NCBI GenBank assembly: GCA_964352985.1
Contig: CAYGUK010000098.1
Span: forward strand, 1-14,594
Source of the DNA: CAYGUK01 sp964352985
GTDB lineage: Bacteria > Pseudomonadota > Gammaproteobacteria > JAHCLG01
Direction: 5' to 3'
Length of the DNA: 14,594 nt
Part shown: piece by piece, positions 1 through 7,343 of the stretch
Numbering within the stretch: position 1 is the first letter of the stretch
Layout of the letters: the number at the start of each line of letters is the position of its first letter
The notes under the pieces: generated by a model
The model's database searches: none
Told to the model about the DNA's origin: nothing
The model's input: the letters and a program-made list of their open reading frames with translations, nothing else
Made by a program: the position numbers and the translations under genes

Positions 1-450
1 GATAAAAGCCATGATCCTAGAAAAAATTCTTGCGCGTTGTTGAAAGGGAAACATGTCGCGCGCGATGGTTCGCACTAACACCGATGCCGCACACCCAAAA
101 AAACCCTGAATAAATCGCATGATTAATAAAGTATAAATCGATGTCGCTAAGGCGCAGCAAAGTGTCGACAGAAAAAAAATACAAAGCCCAATCATCATCA
201 TTATTTTTCGGCCAAATTTATCGGACAAGGGGCCCCATAATAATTGACCCATAGCAAAGCCGAACATAAACGCATTTATCGTATGTTGAACTTGCATTTT
301 CGAAACATGAAAATACGTCGCAATCGAGGTTATCGCCGGCGTATAAATTGATTCACTAATATTGGTTACCGCTAACGACATCATTAATATCAGCGTGATA
401 TTAAAAGGCGTCGCTAAGGCATTTTGTTGTTTAATCTTGCCAATGGACAT
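1..450 (-). CDS. Bcr/CflA-type MFS exporter, N-terminal part (cut by window edge)
   Basis: The frame is open from ATG at 450 to base 1, giving the first 150 residues of a longer inner-membrane transporter. Visible are a hydrophobic first helix (about 17-30), the N-terminal proline region SIYTPAI (35-41), and the MFS motif A GPLSDKFGRK (73-82) in the loop between helices 2 and 3. The second half of motif A is followed by helices at about 84-103 and 105-125. R112 with FIQG fits motif B, and VRTIARDMF (126-134) matches the conserved stretch after helix 4 in Bcr/CflA drug-resistance proteins. That family uses the proton gradient to export drugs or small metabolites; the substrate here cannot be read. 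The start lies 20 bp inside the 3' end of the upstream cytidylyltransferase gene, with no good ribosome-binding site, so translational coupling is likely. About 60% of the protein lies outside the window. Confidence 0.85.
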   Translation of the reverse strand, partial: MSIGKIKQQNALATPFNITLILMMSLAVTNISESIYTPAITSIATYFHVSKMQVQHTINAFMFGFAMGQLLWGPLSDKFGRKIMMMIGLCIFFLSTLCCALATSIYTLLIMRFIQGFFGCAASVLVRTIARDMFPFQQRARIFSRIMAFI

Positions 451-1135
451 ATTGTTTAAATTCGTGACTTGCCAATAACATTTGCGTTAATTTCCAATCC
501 ACTTCATCGGAAATATCAATGGCTTTAATTTTATCGACTTCATAAATACAAGGTTGAACACCGGTATGATGTTTATATTTAAGCGCCACTTCACGGGGTA
601 AAAAAAATAACCCAGAACGCACTTCGTAAATCGGTGTTAAATTTTGTTGTGGTAGGTAGCCTTCGCCAAGTTGATAATTGATTGGCACACCTTGCTCATC
701 ACATAAATGACGCTGTAATTTTTCGGCTGCAAATGCGCTATCATTTTTTGACGTGTGGTTAAAATAACATTGTATTAAATTTAAAATATCATGAGTCCCC
801 AAAAATGGTGTGGTGGCATGTGCCCTTAATATATAAGGTAATTCAATTTCTCTTAAGGTATCCATAAAAGAAATCACAGAATTTTGATCAAAATCTTGGT
901 ATCTCACATTCACCTCATATTGTTTAGCTAAAAAATCAGCCTTGGCTTCATCATTAGTAATTAAATAAATATGTTGCGCTGGAAATAAGCTTAATAATTG
1001 CGACATTTTGATATCAATCAATGTTTTACTACCAGAGAATTGGCGAAAATTTTTGCCGGGACATCTGCTGGAATTACTTTTTGCAGTAATAATTGCCGCC
1101 GTATCATGTTGCAAAACATCTTTAATCGCTTTCAT
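431..1135 (-). CDS. CMP-sialate-type sugar-nucleotide cytidylyltransferase family protein
   Basis: A 234-residue soluble protein of the acylneuraminate cytidylyltransferase (NeuA/KdsB-like) fold, which activates a nonulosonic or related acid sugar with CTP for surface-glycan synthesis. The nucleotide-binding signature is IITAKSNSSRCPGKN (15-29), with R24, P26, K28 and N29 matching the usual xRxPxKN pattern. YILRAHATTPFL corresponds to the family's QPTSPLR segment, but with the usual Gln and Ser replaced. Near the C-terminus, AIDISDEVDWKLTQ matches the metal and sugar-binding IDIDxxxDW region. Length is normal for the family. I start at 1135 because GTGAG lies 6 nt upstream and the N-terminus then fits; an in-frame ATG at 1153 has no ribosome-binding site. 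A TATAAT at 1152-1157 could be a -10 box giving a very short leader. The 3' end overlaps the MFS gene. No other sialic or legionaminic acid genes are visible, so the sugar is unknown. Confidence 0.8.
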   Translation of the reverse strand: MKAIKDVLQHDTAAIITAKSNSSRCPGKNFRQFSGSKTLIDIKMSQLLSLFPAQHIYLITNDEAKADFLAKQYEVNVRYQDFDQNSVISFMDTLREIELPYILRAHATTPFLGTHDILNLIQCYFNHTSKNDSAFAAEKLQRHLCDEQGVPINYQLGEGYLPQQNLTPIYEVRSGLFFLPREVALKYKHHTGVQPCIYEVDKIKAIDISDEVDWKLTQMLLASHEFKQYVHWQD

Positions 1136-1327
1136 TATAATCTCACTTATCATTATAGTTTGATGCGTTTGTGATTTATTTTCGGATTAGGGTTAGAACT
1201 TGGCGGGGTATGTTATAGAGTTTCTCGATAAAAGTCTATAATTCAGGACAATAACTTTAAAATTAAACTAGAGAACAAGTGTTTTCCTTAAACTTCAAGA
1301 TCTTACTTTGACTATCGCCTCAAAAAC

Positions 1328-1720
1328 TTAGCCTAAAGTTTTATCAACCAATACATCATCATAGTAAACCCGGCAATGGATAATTTTACCTTCGCTAAAT
1401 TTCATGATCCAAGCATATTGATTGTCATAAGCATGCCCCGCTTTGGCAGTTGCGATGCTTCGCATTTCGACAATGGCAACATCATCATCAACATAGATAG
1501 ATTGAATCGCCATTTTGATGGGCCCTGTTAAGGCAGCAGACACTTTAGACATCGCACCCAAAACCAAGGCTTCTCGCGATTGATAAATGCCGGCAATAAC
1601 ACTTGAGCCCGTTATTTCCCAGTAAACTTTCTCATCGACATAATGAGTTAAAAACTCATGTAGTTGGCCTCTTGCTAACAAATCAAACGCTTGCTCTACA
1701 TCATTTTTTGTTAATGCCAT
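1328..1720 (-). CDS. SnoaL-like / NTF2-fold (ketosteroid isomerase-related) protein
   Basis: A 130-residue cytoplasmic protein with the cone-shaped NTF2-like fold of the SnoaL/ketosteroid isomerase-related group. The pattern is characteristic: an N-terminal helical pair (5-27), then W34 and G38 followed by AGIYQSREA (about 43-51), which is the conserved WxIxG...GxYxGxE region. Two long strands follow, and AYDNQYAWIMKFSEGKI (about 97-113) matches the family YDNxYxWxxxFxDGKI segment, ahead of a final strand with YYDD. These proteins bind small hydrophobic ligands, and some are isomerases, hydrolases or cyclases; the reaction here is not predictable. The start is firm: AGGTGA lies 5 nt upstream. 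A TGATATGAT extended -10 (TATGAT at 1794-1799) upstream could be its promoter. It appears monocistronic. 192 nt without an obvious gene separate it from the next gene on this strand. Confidence 0.8.
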   Translation of the reverse strand: MALTKNDVEQAFDLLARGQLHEFLTHYVDEKVYWEITGSSVIAGIYQSREALVLGAMSKVSAALTGPIKMAIQSIYVDDDVAIVEMRSIATAKAGHAYDNQYAWIMKFSEGKIIHCRVYYDDVLVDKTLG

Positions 1721-1931
1721 ATTTTCACCTTAATAATAGAAGGGCTAAGTTTATTCCCTTTTTCAAAAACGAGCTCGACGAGAAGTTGAAGTCATCATAT
1801 CAAAAAAAAAGCGCTAAAGTAACAGCATGAGATGAAGCCAAAATCACGTAGAATTCACGGGATAAATACTCGCCCCATGTGTTATACAATAACAATCCCA
1901 TTGAATTGGTTTCGTTTTTATAAAATAAAGA

Positions 1932-1958
1932 TAACTATTCAGCATTTATGCTGAGTAG
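1932..1958. repeat. Palindromic repeat, left copy, flanking the OTU gene
   Basis: Bases 1932-1954 match 3568-3590 at 22 of 23 positions, as direct repeats; the shared core is TAACTATTCAGCATTTA followed by T or A and GCTGA. This copy also folds on itself: 1935-1944 pairs with 1949-1958 (one G-T wobble) around a 4-nt TTTA loop, a stem of 10 pairs. No T-run follows on the plus strand, so it is not a standard terminator for either neighbour. It lies 59 nt before the OTU gene start. Confidence 0.75.
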
Positions 1959-2013
1959 CTACAAATAAAAAATAATCCTCGTTTCGCACCAACACTGTTT
2001 AGGAGAATAATAA

Positions 2014-3555
2014 ATGAGTAGCATTCCACTTAAAGCTAGATTACTAAAACTCATTAGAAATAAAATACAACAAGGTAAAATTACCCGAAACAATATGGGG
2101 CGCGCACATGCTTTTATTAATCTCATTGGACTTTTAGATTATTTAAATACGTTTAATCGAAAATTAGATATAGAAAATATAGATAATCAATATTTTCAGC
2201 CAATAAATGAAAATAATATAACATCGTTTTTATCCGATCATGGCTTTTTGCCTTTCAAACTTGCAAATTTTTCTACGGTACCAGCAATTGAATTATTTAA
2301 AATACTACGTCGTAATAGTCTTCGCAATCGTGATGAATTCAATGATATATTAATCATGGACAAAGGAAATGTTGTTAGCACCGGAATTATTACTATCACC
2401 CGACAAGAATTTGAAGATCTCCATCAACAAATGGAAAAGCACCATGCTGAACAAGTTGATATTTCAATCTCAACACCACAAAACTTAACTGGATCATTTA
2501 CTCCTGCTTCAGCACCAAGCACTCATGAATATATTACTCTTCATTTAACAAACAACAATAATTCAAATAAACCAAATAATGACTTGGCAGTTGATGTGCG
2601 TCGAACAAGATATGAAACAGAAAGTAAAAAAGAAATGGAAACCAAAATAAAGGCAGAAATCCAAATTTGTCAATTTGAAACACCAACAGTCGGCACTATA
2701 GATTTAACTGAAAATGAACATTGGATAGCTGGAATTGCAAAATCCCAAATTGATCCTCAATACGATCAAGATTATCACATTATACCAGTAGCCGGTGATG
2801 GTGACTGCTTAGTACGCTCGATACTCATGTTATTGCAATTACGTGGTTTCACCGATTTTGCTGATATGTCTATTCAAAACGCTCGTGAATATTTTGCTAA
2901 ATTATTTCATCAAGTTATTAATGATGATGATTTACTTGGAGCTACAAGCCGCTCACATCCGCAACAAACCTCTTTATTAGACACCGCAACCAACGAACTT
3001 GAGGCTTTAATCACTCAAGAAGAAAGTCATCAAAATGCTGGTATTCCAAGGGTTTTGCAAGACGAAATCTCAGATATCAGAAATGAGTATAATGCTAAAG
3101 CTTCAAGTTGTCGTAATGGATCAAATGTGTTCGAAAAAATGTACCACCCTCAACAGCTCCAAATGTTAAAACAAAAAATAAAGGAAAATTTTTCTCGTTT
3201 TATTAGCACCTCTGGTTTTTGGCTCGGTGAATCATTACTCCAATTAGTAGGATTTCATTTCGGTATCAATGTCATTCTCATTGATAAAAACAACCCCACA
3301 GATTTCCCAATTTATGGTCAAGAAAATGAAAGGATTCGCCCTATTTATGTTTTATTTAACAAAAATCATTATTGTGTTTTACTTCCTAAAACTGAACAAA
3401 TACCTTCTGTAAATCAAGAAAGAGTAGTAACTGAAAAAGGCAAAATTTTATCTGATCTTATCGCATCATTGACAGATATCGGAAGCAGCGATAATAATCA
3501 AAATAATACAGGAAGACCAATAACCAGAAAGGGAAATTTCGCAAGCTTTACCTAA
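2014..3555 (+). CDS. OTU-domain cysteine protease, putative deubiquitinase effector
   Basis: A 513-residue protein. The C-terminal half carries an OTU (ovarian tumour) domain: VAGDGDCLVRSI (259-270) is the Cys loop with D262 and nucleophile C265; WLGESLLQLVGFHFGINVILID (403-424) is the family's WxGExxxxxxA segment; and NKNHYCVLL (449-457) is the His motif with H452. C265 to H452 spans 187 residues, clearly more than in compact eukaryotic OTUs. The extra helical, charged stretch (about 300-400) resembles the extended helical lobe of the Legionella Lot-type deubiquitinases. Residues 1-145 are helical and unrecognised; 150-200 are polar and probably a linker. There is no signal peptide or membrane segment. 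Bacterial OTU proteins are typically injected effectors that cut ubiquitin chains in the host; secretion here is inferred only. AGGAG 8 nt upstream fixes the start. Direct repeats flank the gene, and it is more AT-rich in appearance than the enzymes nearby. Confidence 0.88.
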   Translation: MSSIPLKARLLKLIRNKIQQGKITRNNMGRAHAFINLIGLLDYLNTFNRKLDIENIDNQYFQPINENNITSFLSDHGFLPFKLANFSTVPAIELFKILRRNSLRNRDEFNDILIMDKGNVVSTGIITITRQEFEDLHQQMEKHHAEQVDISISTPQNLTGSFTPASAPSTHEYITLHLTNNNNSNKPNNDLAVDVRRTRYETESKKEMETKIKAEIQICQFETPTVGTIDLTENEHWIAGIAKSQIDPQYDQDYHIIPVAGDGDCLVRSILMLLQLRGFTDFADMSIQNAREYFAKLFHQVINDDDLLGATSRSHPQQTSLLDTATNELEALITQEESHQNAGIPRVLQDEISDIRNEYNAKASSCRNGSNVFEKMYHPQQLQMLKQKIKENFSRFISTSGFWLGESLLQLVGFHFGINVILIDKNNPTDFPIYGQENERIRPIYVLFNKNHYCVLLPKTEQIPSVNQERVVTEKGKILSDLIASLTDIGSSDNNQNNTGRPITRKGNFASFT

Positions 3556-3567
3556 TTAGATAAACAG

Positions 3568-3592
3568 TAACTATTCAGCATTTAAGCTGAAT
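3568..3592. repeat. Palindromic repeat, right copy, after the OTU gene
   Basis: Direct-repeat partner of 1932-1954 with one mismatch in 23 bases. The mismatch changes the fold: here ATTCAGC (3573-3579) pairs with GCTGAAT (3586-3592) around a 6-nt loop, a 7-bp stem. It lies 12 nt after the OTU stop codon and 14 nt before the 3' end of the convergent mutarotase gene, so it could end transcription from both sides, although no T-run follows on either strand. Confidence 0.75.
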
Positions 3593-3606
3593 TGTGACGA
3601 AATCAA

Positions 3607-3927
3607 TCAATCTAAATGAAACACTTCATCCATCATCGTCCACCATTGACTGCTAGTTGGCTGAAGTGGTAATTGACACGGTTCGGTTAATGCCCACCAT
3701 TTTTGAGTCATAGGATAATTGGCGATGTCTGCCATATCTTTAGCAAAATCATCACCATGATATTCTAAATAACCGAATAATTGATTGTCGAATAAATAAA
3801 TAGAATAATTACTCACATGATGTTTTTTTAAAATCGCGAGCACTTCTGTCCACACCGCCTCATGTAGTTTGATATACGTTTCTTGTTGTTCGGGTTTAAG
3901 TCCTATTGTCATACCATAACGTTGCAT
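3607..3927 (-). CDS. rhaM: L-rhamnose mutarotase
   Basis: A 106-residue cytoplasmic protein of the RhaM (DUF718) family, close to the 104 residues of E. coli RhaM. The enzyme interconverts the alpha and beta anomers of L-rhamnose. Alignment from memory to the E. coli protein is nearly collinear: RYGMTIGLKPEQQETYIKLH puts Y18 and the catalytic-site H22 at the same positions, followed by VWTEV for IWPEL. NYSIYLFDNQLFGYLE matches the NYAIYL...LLFAMVE stretch, QKWW supplies the tandem Trp of the sugar pocket, and the ending DEVFHLD parallels QEVFYLP. I start at 3927, where AGGAGA sits 4 nt upstream and the family N-terminus begins; an in-frame start at 3978 would add 17 foreign residues. No other rhamnose-catabolism or dTDP-rhamnose gene is in the window, so its physiological sugar could be another deoxysugar. 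Confidence 0.9.
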   Translation of the reverse strand: MQRYGMTIGLKPEQQETYIKLHEAVWTEVLAILKKHHVSNYSIYLFDNQLFGYLEYHGDDFAKDMADIANYPMTQKWWALTEPCQLPLQPTSSQWWTMMDEVFHLD

Positions 3928-4039
3928 GTCTTCTCCTGACACAAGGCTTAATGATAATGGATCTATTATTATAAACAAAAAATAACGGTAAAATAATATT
4001 ATTTTAGATTAAATTTGGTGAATCGTTATTTATTTTTTA

Positions 4040-4378
4040 CTATTTCATTCCAGCTCTGGGGCTCGGAATTAGCGCTTTTTGTAGCTCAGCTAAACGTTCA
4101 GGCGAGGCTTTTATTTCGACATAGCTTTTATAAGCGTCGTTTTGCGCGATATCATCGTGGGTCATTTTGATATCATCTTTTAAAAATGATACAAATTCAT
4201 CTCTTTTATCCTTAGTACTTGGATTGAGGACGGCTAGAAAGATATTATTACGATTACCAAAAATGGTATGACCAAAATCAACCGAAGACGGTTTCATTTT
4301 TAAAATCGCTTGAACTGCTTCCAGTTGTGCTTTTTGATGTGCTGAATAAAATTGAAGATCTTGATATAATATTGGCAT
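4040..4378 (-). CDS. Small unknown soluble protein
   Basis: I do not recognise this 112-residue protein. It has no signal peptide, no membrane segment and no Cys. It reads as helix (8-29), a short strand region with FGHTIFGNRNNIFLAVL (35-51), a charged helical stretch STKDKRDEFVSFLKDDIK (54-71), and a C-terminal helix with SPERLAELQKAL. The strand NIFLAVL after a helix, followed by KSYVEIKASPERLAELQKAL, could be an alpha/beta ferredoxin-like or ACT-like sandwich, but that is only a guess. The start is well supported: AAGGTG lies 4-5 nt before ATG. It lies upstream of the mutarotase on the same strand with a gap of about 110 nt, so the two may be co-transcribed. It is divergent from the flavoprotein gene across a 231-nt spacer. 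Confidence 0.65.
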   Translation of the reverse strand: MPILYQDLQFYSAHQKAQLEAVQAILKMKPSSVDFGHTIFGNRNNIFLAVLNPSTKDKRDEFVSFLKDDIKMTHDDIAQNDAYKSYVEIKASPERLAELQKALIPSPRAGMK

Positions 4379-4594
4379 GATTCACCTTCTTATTTTTGTT
4401 AAATAAAAATATTGTTTTTCTAAATTGCGACGGCAATATATCATAAAGGATTAGACTATTTCTAGAGATTTAGCGTTAACTTGATTAAATAATCATTTTA
4501 TACCGGACAAATTATTTCTTTTTTCGCTGTCAATTTTTCTATAAAATTTCTTTCATGATATATTCATCAAATATATCGTAAAACAAAATTCGAA

Positions 4595-4603
4595 TGGTAT
4601 ACT
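4595..4603 (+). promoter_or_regulatory. Extended -10 promoter of the flavoprotein gene
   Basis: TGGTATACT is a good extended -10 element (TG, one base, then TATACT at 4598-4603). The expected transcription start, about 7 nt downstream, falls on or beside the ATG at 4610. The -35 position is poor, which extended -10 promoters tolerate. No Shine-Dalgarno sequence lies between this box and the ATG. Confidence 0.45.
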
Positions 4604-4609
4604 CCCCAA

Positions 4610-5794
4610 ATGAAAAAATATGATGTTATTATAATTGGCGCAGGTGCGGCGGGTTTGATGTGTGCCATCGAGGCCGGTATTCGTGGCCGCCAAGTTTTAG
4701 TGTTAGAACACGCCAATAAACCCGGACGAAAAATTTTAATGTCAGGTGGTGGCCGCTGTAATTTCACCAATTTAAATGTCACCGCCAATAATTTTATTTC
4801 CCACAATCCCCATTTTGCGAAATCGGCACTCAGTCGATTTACTCCGGCTGATTTTATTGCGCGCGTCAATGCCCATCACATACCATTTCATGAAAAAACC
4901 TTGGGCCAATTATTTTGTGATAATAAAGCCAGCGATATCGTTAATATGTTATTAACAGAATGCGAACAACACCATGTTGCAATTCGTCTTAATACCAACG
5001 TTTCACAAATTGAAAAAATAGAAGATCATTCTTTTAAATTAAGCTTACAAAATCACCCGCCATTAATCACTGAATCATTAGTTATTGCCACTGGTGGGTT
5101 ATCCATTCCTTCGATGGGTTCTAATCCATTCGGTTATCAAATTGCAAAGCAATTTGAAATTCCCGTTTGGCCAACACGCGCGGGCTTAGTCCCGTTTACT
5201 TTACACACAGCAGACAAAGAAAAATTTCAAGCATTATCGGGAATTGCGATTGAGTGTGAAGTCACTTGCCAAAAAACAACCTTTAAAGAAGCGCTATTGT
5301 TTACGCATCGAGGTTTAAGTGGGCCCGCGATGTTACAAATTTCAAATTATTGGCAAGCCGGCATGCCACTTTTAATTAAACTTTTACCAGAGATATCGTT
5401 ATTTGATTTGTTAGTGACTACCCAAAAAAATCACCCTAATATGCAGGTGAAAAATTACTTACAACAATTATTACCAAAACGCGTTGTTGCCATTATGCTC
5501 GATGAAGCACGCTTAACAAAAACCTTGGACACTTGTTCTGAAGTTGTTTTAAAATCCATCGCCAATACCTTTCAACAATGGACAATTACACCCAACAATA
5601 CTGAAGGTTATCGAACAGCTGAAGTGACTTTAGGTGGTGTCGATTGTAATAGTATTTCGTCACAAACGTTTGCCGCAACCAAAATACCCGGGCTTTATTT
5701 TATTGGTGAAGTATTAGATGTGACGGGTTGGCTCGGTGGTTATAATTTTCAATGGGCTTGGGCAAGTGGTTATGCTGCTGGCTGTTTTGTCTAA
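4610..5794 (+). CDS. YhiN/HI0933-family FAD-dependent flavoprotein
   Basis: A 394-residue flavoprotein, full length for the HI0933/YhiN/BaiN family (NAD(P)/FAD-dependent oxidoreductases; several are annotated aminoacetone oxidase-like, but most substrates are unknown). The N-terminal Rossmann motif is VIIIGAGAAGL with GxGxxG at 10-15, and E33 at the end of the second strand should bind the FAD ribose. The family signature GRKILMSGGGRCNFTN occupies 39-54. The mid-region TGGLSIPSMGSNPFGYQIA, then LFTHRGLSGPAMLQIS, are further conserved blocks. The C-terminal GLYFIGEVLDVTGWLGGYNF with WAWASGYAAG closes the FAD site. There is no signal peptide, so it is cytoplasmic. The natural N-terminus MKKYDVIIIGAGAAG makes 4610 the start, although no ribosome-binding site precedes it; a promoter box 7 nt upstream suggests a leaderless message. 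It is followed by the permease gene on the same strand after 130 nt. Confidence 0.9.
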   Translation: MKKYDVIIIGAGAAGLMCAIEAGIRGRQVLVLEHANKPGRKILMSGGGRCNFTNLNVTANNFISHNPHFAKSALSRFTPADFIARVNAHHIPFHEKTLGQLFCDNKASDIVNMLLTECEQHHVAIRLNTNVSQIEKIEDHSFKLSLQNHPPLITESLVIATGGLSIPSMGSNPFGYQIAKQFEIPVWPTRAGLVPFTLHTADKEKFQALSGIAIECEVTCQKTTFKEALLFTHRGLSGPAMLQISNYWQAGMPLLIKLLPEISLFDLLVTTQKNHPNMQVKNYLQQLLPKRVVAIMLDEARLTKTLDTCSEVVLKSIANTFQQWTITPNNTEGYRTAEVTLGGVDCNSISSQTFAATKIPGLYFIGEVLDVTGWLGGYNFQWAWASGYAAGCFV

Positions 5795-5924
5795 TACATA
5801 CTCGCCTAAGTTTCAATATTGCAACTGACAGCAACATACTTTTGTCTTTGTGCTTTAGGTATTTTTTGAAAAATAATAATGTTACAATTTTGCTATTCAA
5901 ATTCCACCGAAACGGAATTCATTC

Positions 5925-7343
5925 ATGGTCAACATTTCACGCACAAGATGGCTACAGACCAAAGCAATATTAGGCTGGTCATTTGCGCTTATTCTTCCTT
6001 TATGGCTTCACCTAGTCATGCAAAAAAATGCCGTCCCGTGGGAAAGTAATTATTTTCTCACTTTTTTTATGATTGCACTCATCATGTGGATGTTGCAACT
6101 CACGCCCATGTTGCCGCCTATCTTTATGTTGATTTCGAGTTTTTTATTGCTGGGCATTGTGCCAGGGCCAGTACTCTTAAGTGGTTTTATCTCTAGTGCG
6201 TTTTTTTTAATTTTTGGTTTAATGGTTTTTTCTGCTGTCGTTGTTAAATCAGGATTATTAACCCGATTAAGTTATTTAATTCTAAAACATTTACCCAATC
6301 GCCTTTGGTGCCTAGAACTTTTTTTAATTATTGTCGGCGCCTTCACTTCAATTTTTATTAACGCCCAAGTCAATCGTTTTGATTTAGCTATGCCGATATA
6401 TCAAAACTTTTTAGAAGAAACCGGTTGTCACCATGATAAAACTATTCGCAAAGCGCTATCATTAGCGCTTTATTTTGGCGGTATTTATTTTAGTGAATTT
6501 TTCTTTGTCGGTAAAACATCGAATATCGCGATGTTTTCCATGTTACCGCAACAAGTTCAAGCACATTTTACAGTTTACTATTGGTCTGTCGCGGCGAGTG
6601 TACCAGTGATCATTATGTTATTACCGCTTTTAATTTGCTATTTCGCCTTCTACCGTAAAAAAAGAAATTTAACAGTAAACCATACTGTGTTAGCTCAAAA
6701 ACTTCAAGAACTCGGTCCACTCAGCTATCCAGAACAAATTGCTATTGGCGCCATTGCCTTACTTTTTGTCGGAATTGTGCTTTCTTGTTTACACATTGTA
6801 TCGCTGGCTTGGTTTTGTGTGCTGTTACTTTTTTTCTTATTATTATTCCCCATATTGGATCGGAAAGATTTTCGGGTTGAAATTAATTGGTCATTTTTAT
6901 TTTATGTTGGCGGTATTATAGGTGTCGTTGCATCTATCCGCTTTTTGCATTTAGATACCGCTGCCTTTGGCCATTTTCCCTCAGTCGCGGTATTTGCTAA
7001 AGCGAGTTTAATTCACTTTTTCATCATTGCGATTGTTGTTTCGGTTATTTCAACATTGCTAGTGGGCACGGTTGCCAGTACGATTTTACTATATCCCTTA
7101 TTATTACCCATGATGCCAGATGGGGTGAATCCCTGGATTTTAGTCTTTATTATTTTAATGGCGTGCGAAATTTGGTTTTTCTCCTATCAATCTACTTACC
7201 AATTGTATTTAGAGGAGTTAAACGAAAACTATAATAATGTTGAAATCAAACCCATTATCAAGATGAATATTTTCTTTGGATTATGTCGCATTATTGCATT
7301 ATTCGCGAGTATACCGTTTTGGCATTATTTGGGGTTATTATGA
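5925..7343 (+). CDS. Divergent SLC13/DASS-type anion permease
   Basis: A 472-residue inner-membrane protein with about 11-12 hydrophobic segments, normal size for the divalent anion:sodium symporter (DASS/SLC13) group. Supporting features are the internal two-repeat layout, AFTSIFINAQVNRFDLAMPI (about 138-157) at the first re-entrant hairpin region, the GGIYFSEFFFVGKTSNIAMF segment (about 184-203) before a long helix, and EINWSFLFYVGGIIGV (about 313-328), which resembles the family's INWxxxxxFGG start of repeat 2. The canonical Ser-Asn-Thr tips that bind sodium and carboxylate are not intact in either repeat (FINAQVN and GTVAST instead), so the substrate or ion may differ, or the assignment may be to a sister family. 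Its TGA overlaps the ATG of the next gene. The start is preceded only by a weak CGGAA; a TGTTACAAT box ending at 5888 may be its promoter. Confidence 0.7.
   Translation: MVNISRTRWLQTKAILGWSFALILPLWLHLVMQKNAVPWESNYFLTFFMIALIMWMLQLTPMLPPIFMLISSFLLLGIVPGPVLLSGFISSAFFLIFGLMVFSAVVVKSGLLTRLSYLILKHLPNRLWCLELFLIIVGAFTSIFINAQVNRFDLAMPIYQNFLEETGCHHDKTIRKALSLALYFGGIYFSEFFFVGKTSNIAMFSMLPQQVQAHFTVYYWSVAASVPVIIMLLPLLICYFAFYRKKRNLTVNHTVLAQKLQELGPLSYPEQIAIGAIALLFVGIVLSCLHIVSLAWFCVLLLFFLLLFPILDRKDFRVEINWSFLFYVGGIIGVVASIRFLHLDTAAFGHFPSVAVFAKASLIHFFIIAIVVSVISTLLVGTVASTILLYPLLLPMMPDGVNPWILVFIILMACEIWFFSYQSTYQLYLEELNENYNNVEIKPIIKMNIFFGLCRIIALFASIPFWHYLGLL

Noticed and set aside
1603..1830. 75-codon plus-strand frame
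   Set aside because: Mostly antisense to the SnoaL-like gene, which has a firm start and family match; no ribosome-binding site or protein-like pattern.
1932..3592. OTU gene as an insertion sequence or integron cassette
   Set aside because: No transposase or integrase, no terminal inverted repeats of IS type and no recognisable attC structure; only the paired palindromes support mobility, so it is reported as a finding and not as a mobile element.
4567..4869. 100-codon minus-strand frame
   Set aside because: Antisense to the N-terminal FAD-binding region of the flavoprotein gene, whose motifs are unmistakable.
5700..5973. Two short frames, one per strand, between flavoprotein and permease
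   Set aside because: They are shadows of the two flanking genes, with no domain, no ribosome-binding site and no sensible N-terminus.
6739..6921. 60-codon plus-strand frame inside the permease
   Set aside because: Out-of-frame reading of hydrophobic permease codons; its hydrophobicity is inherited from the T-rich DNA.
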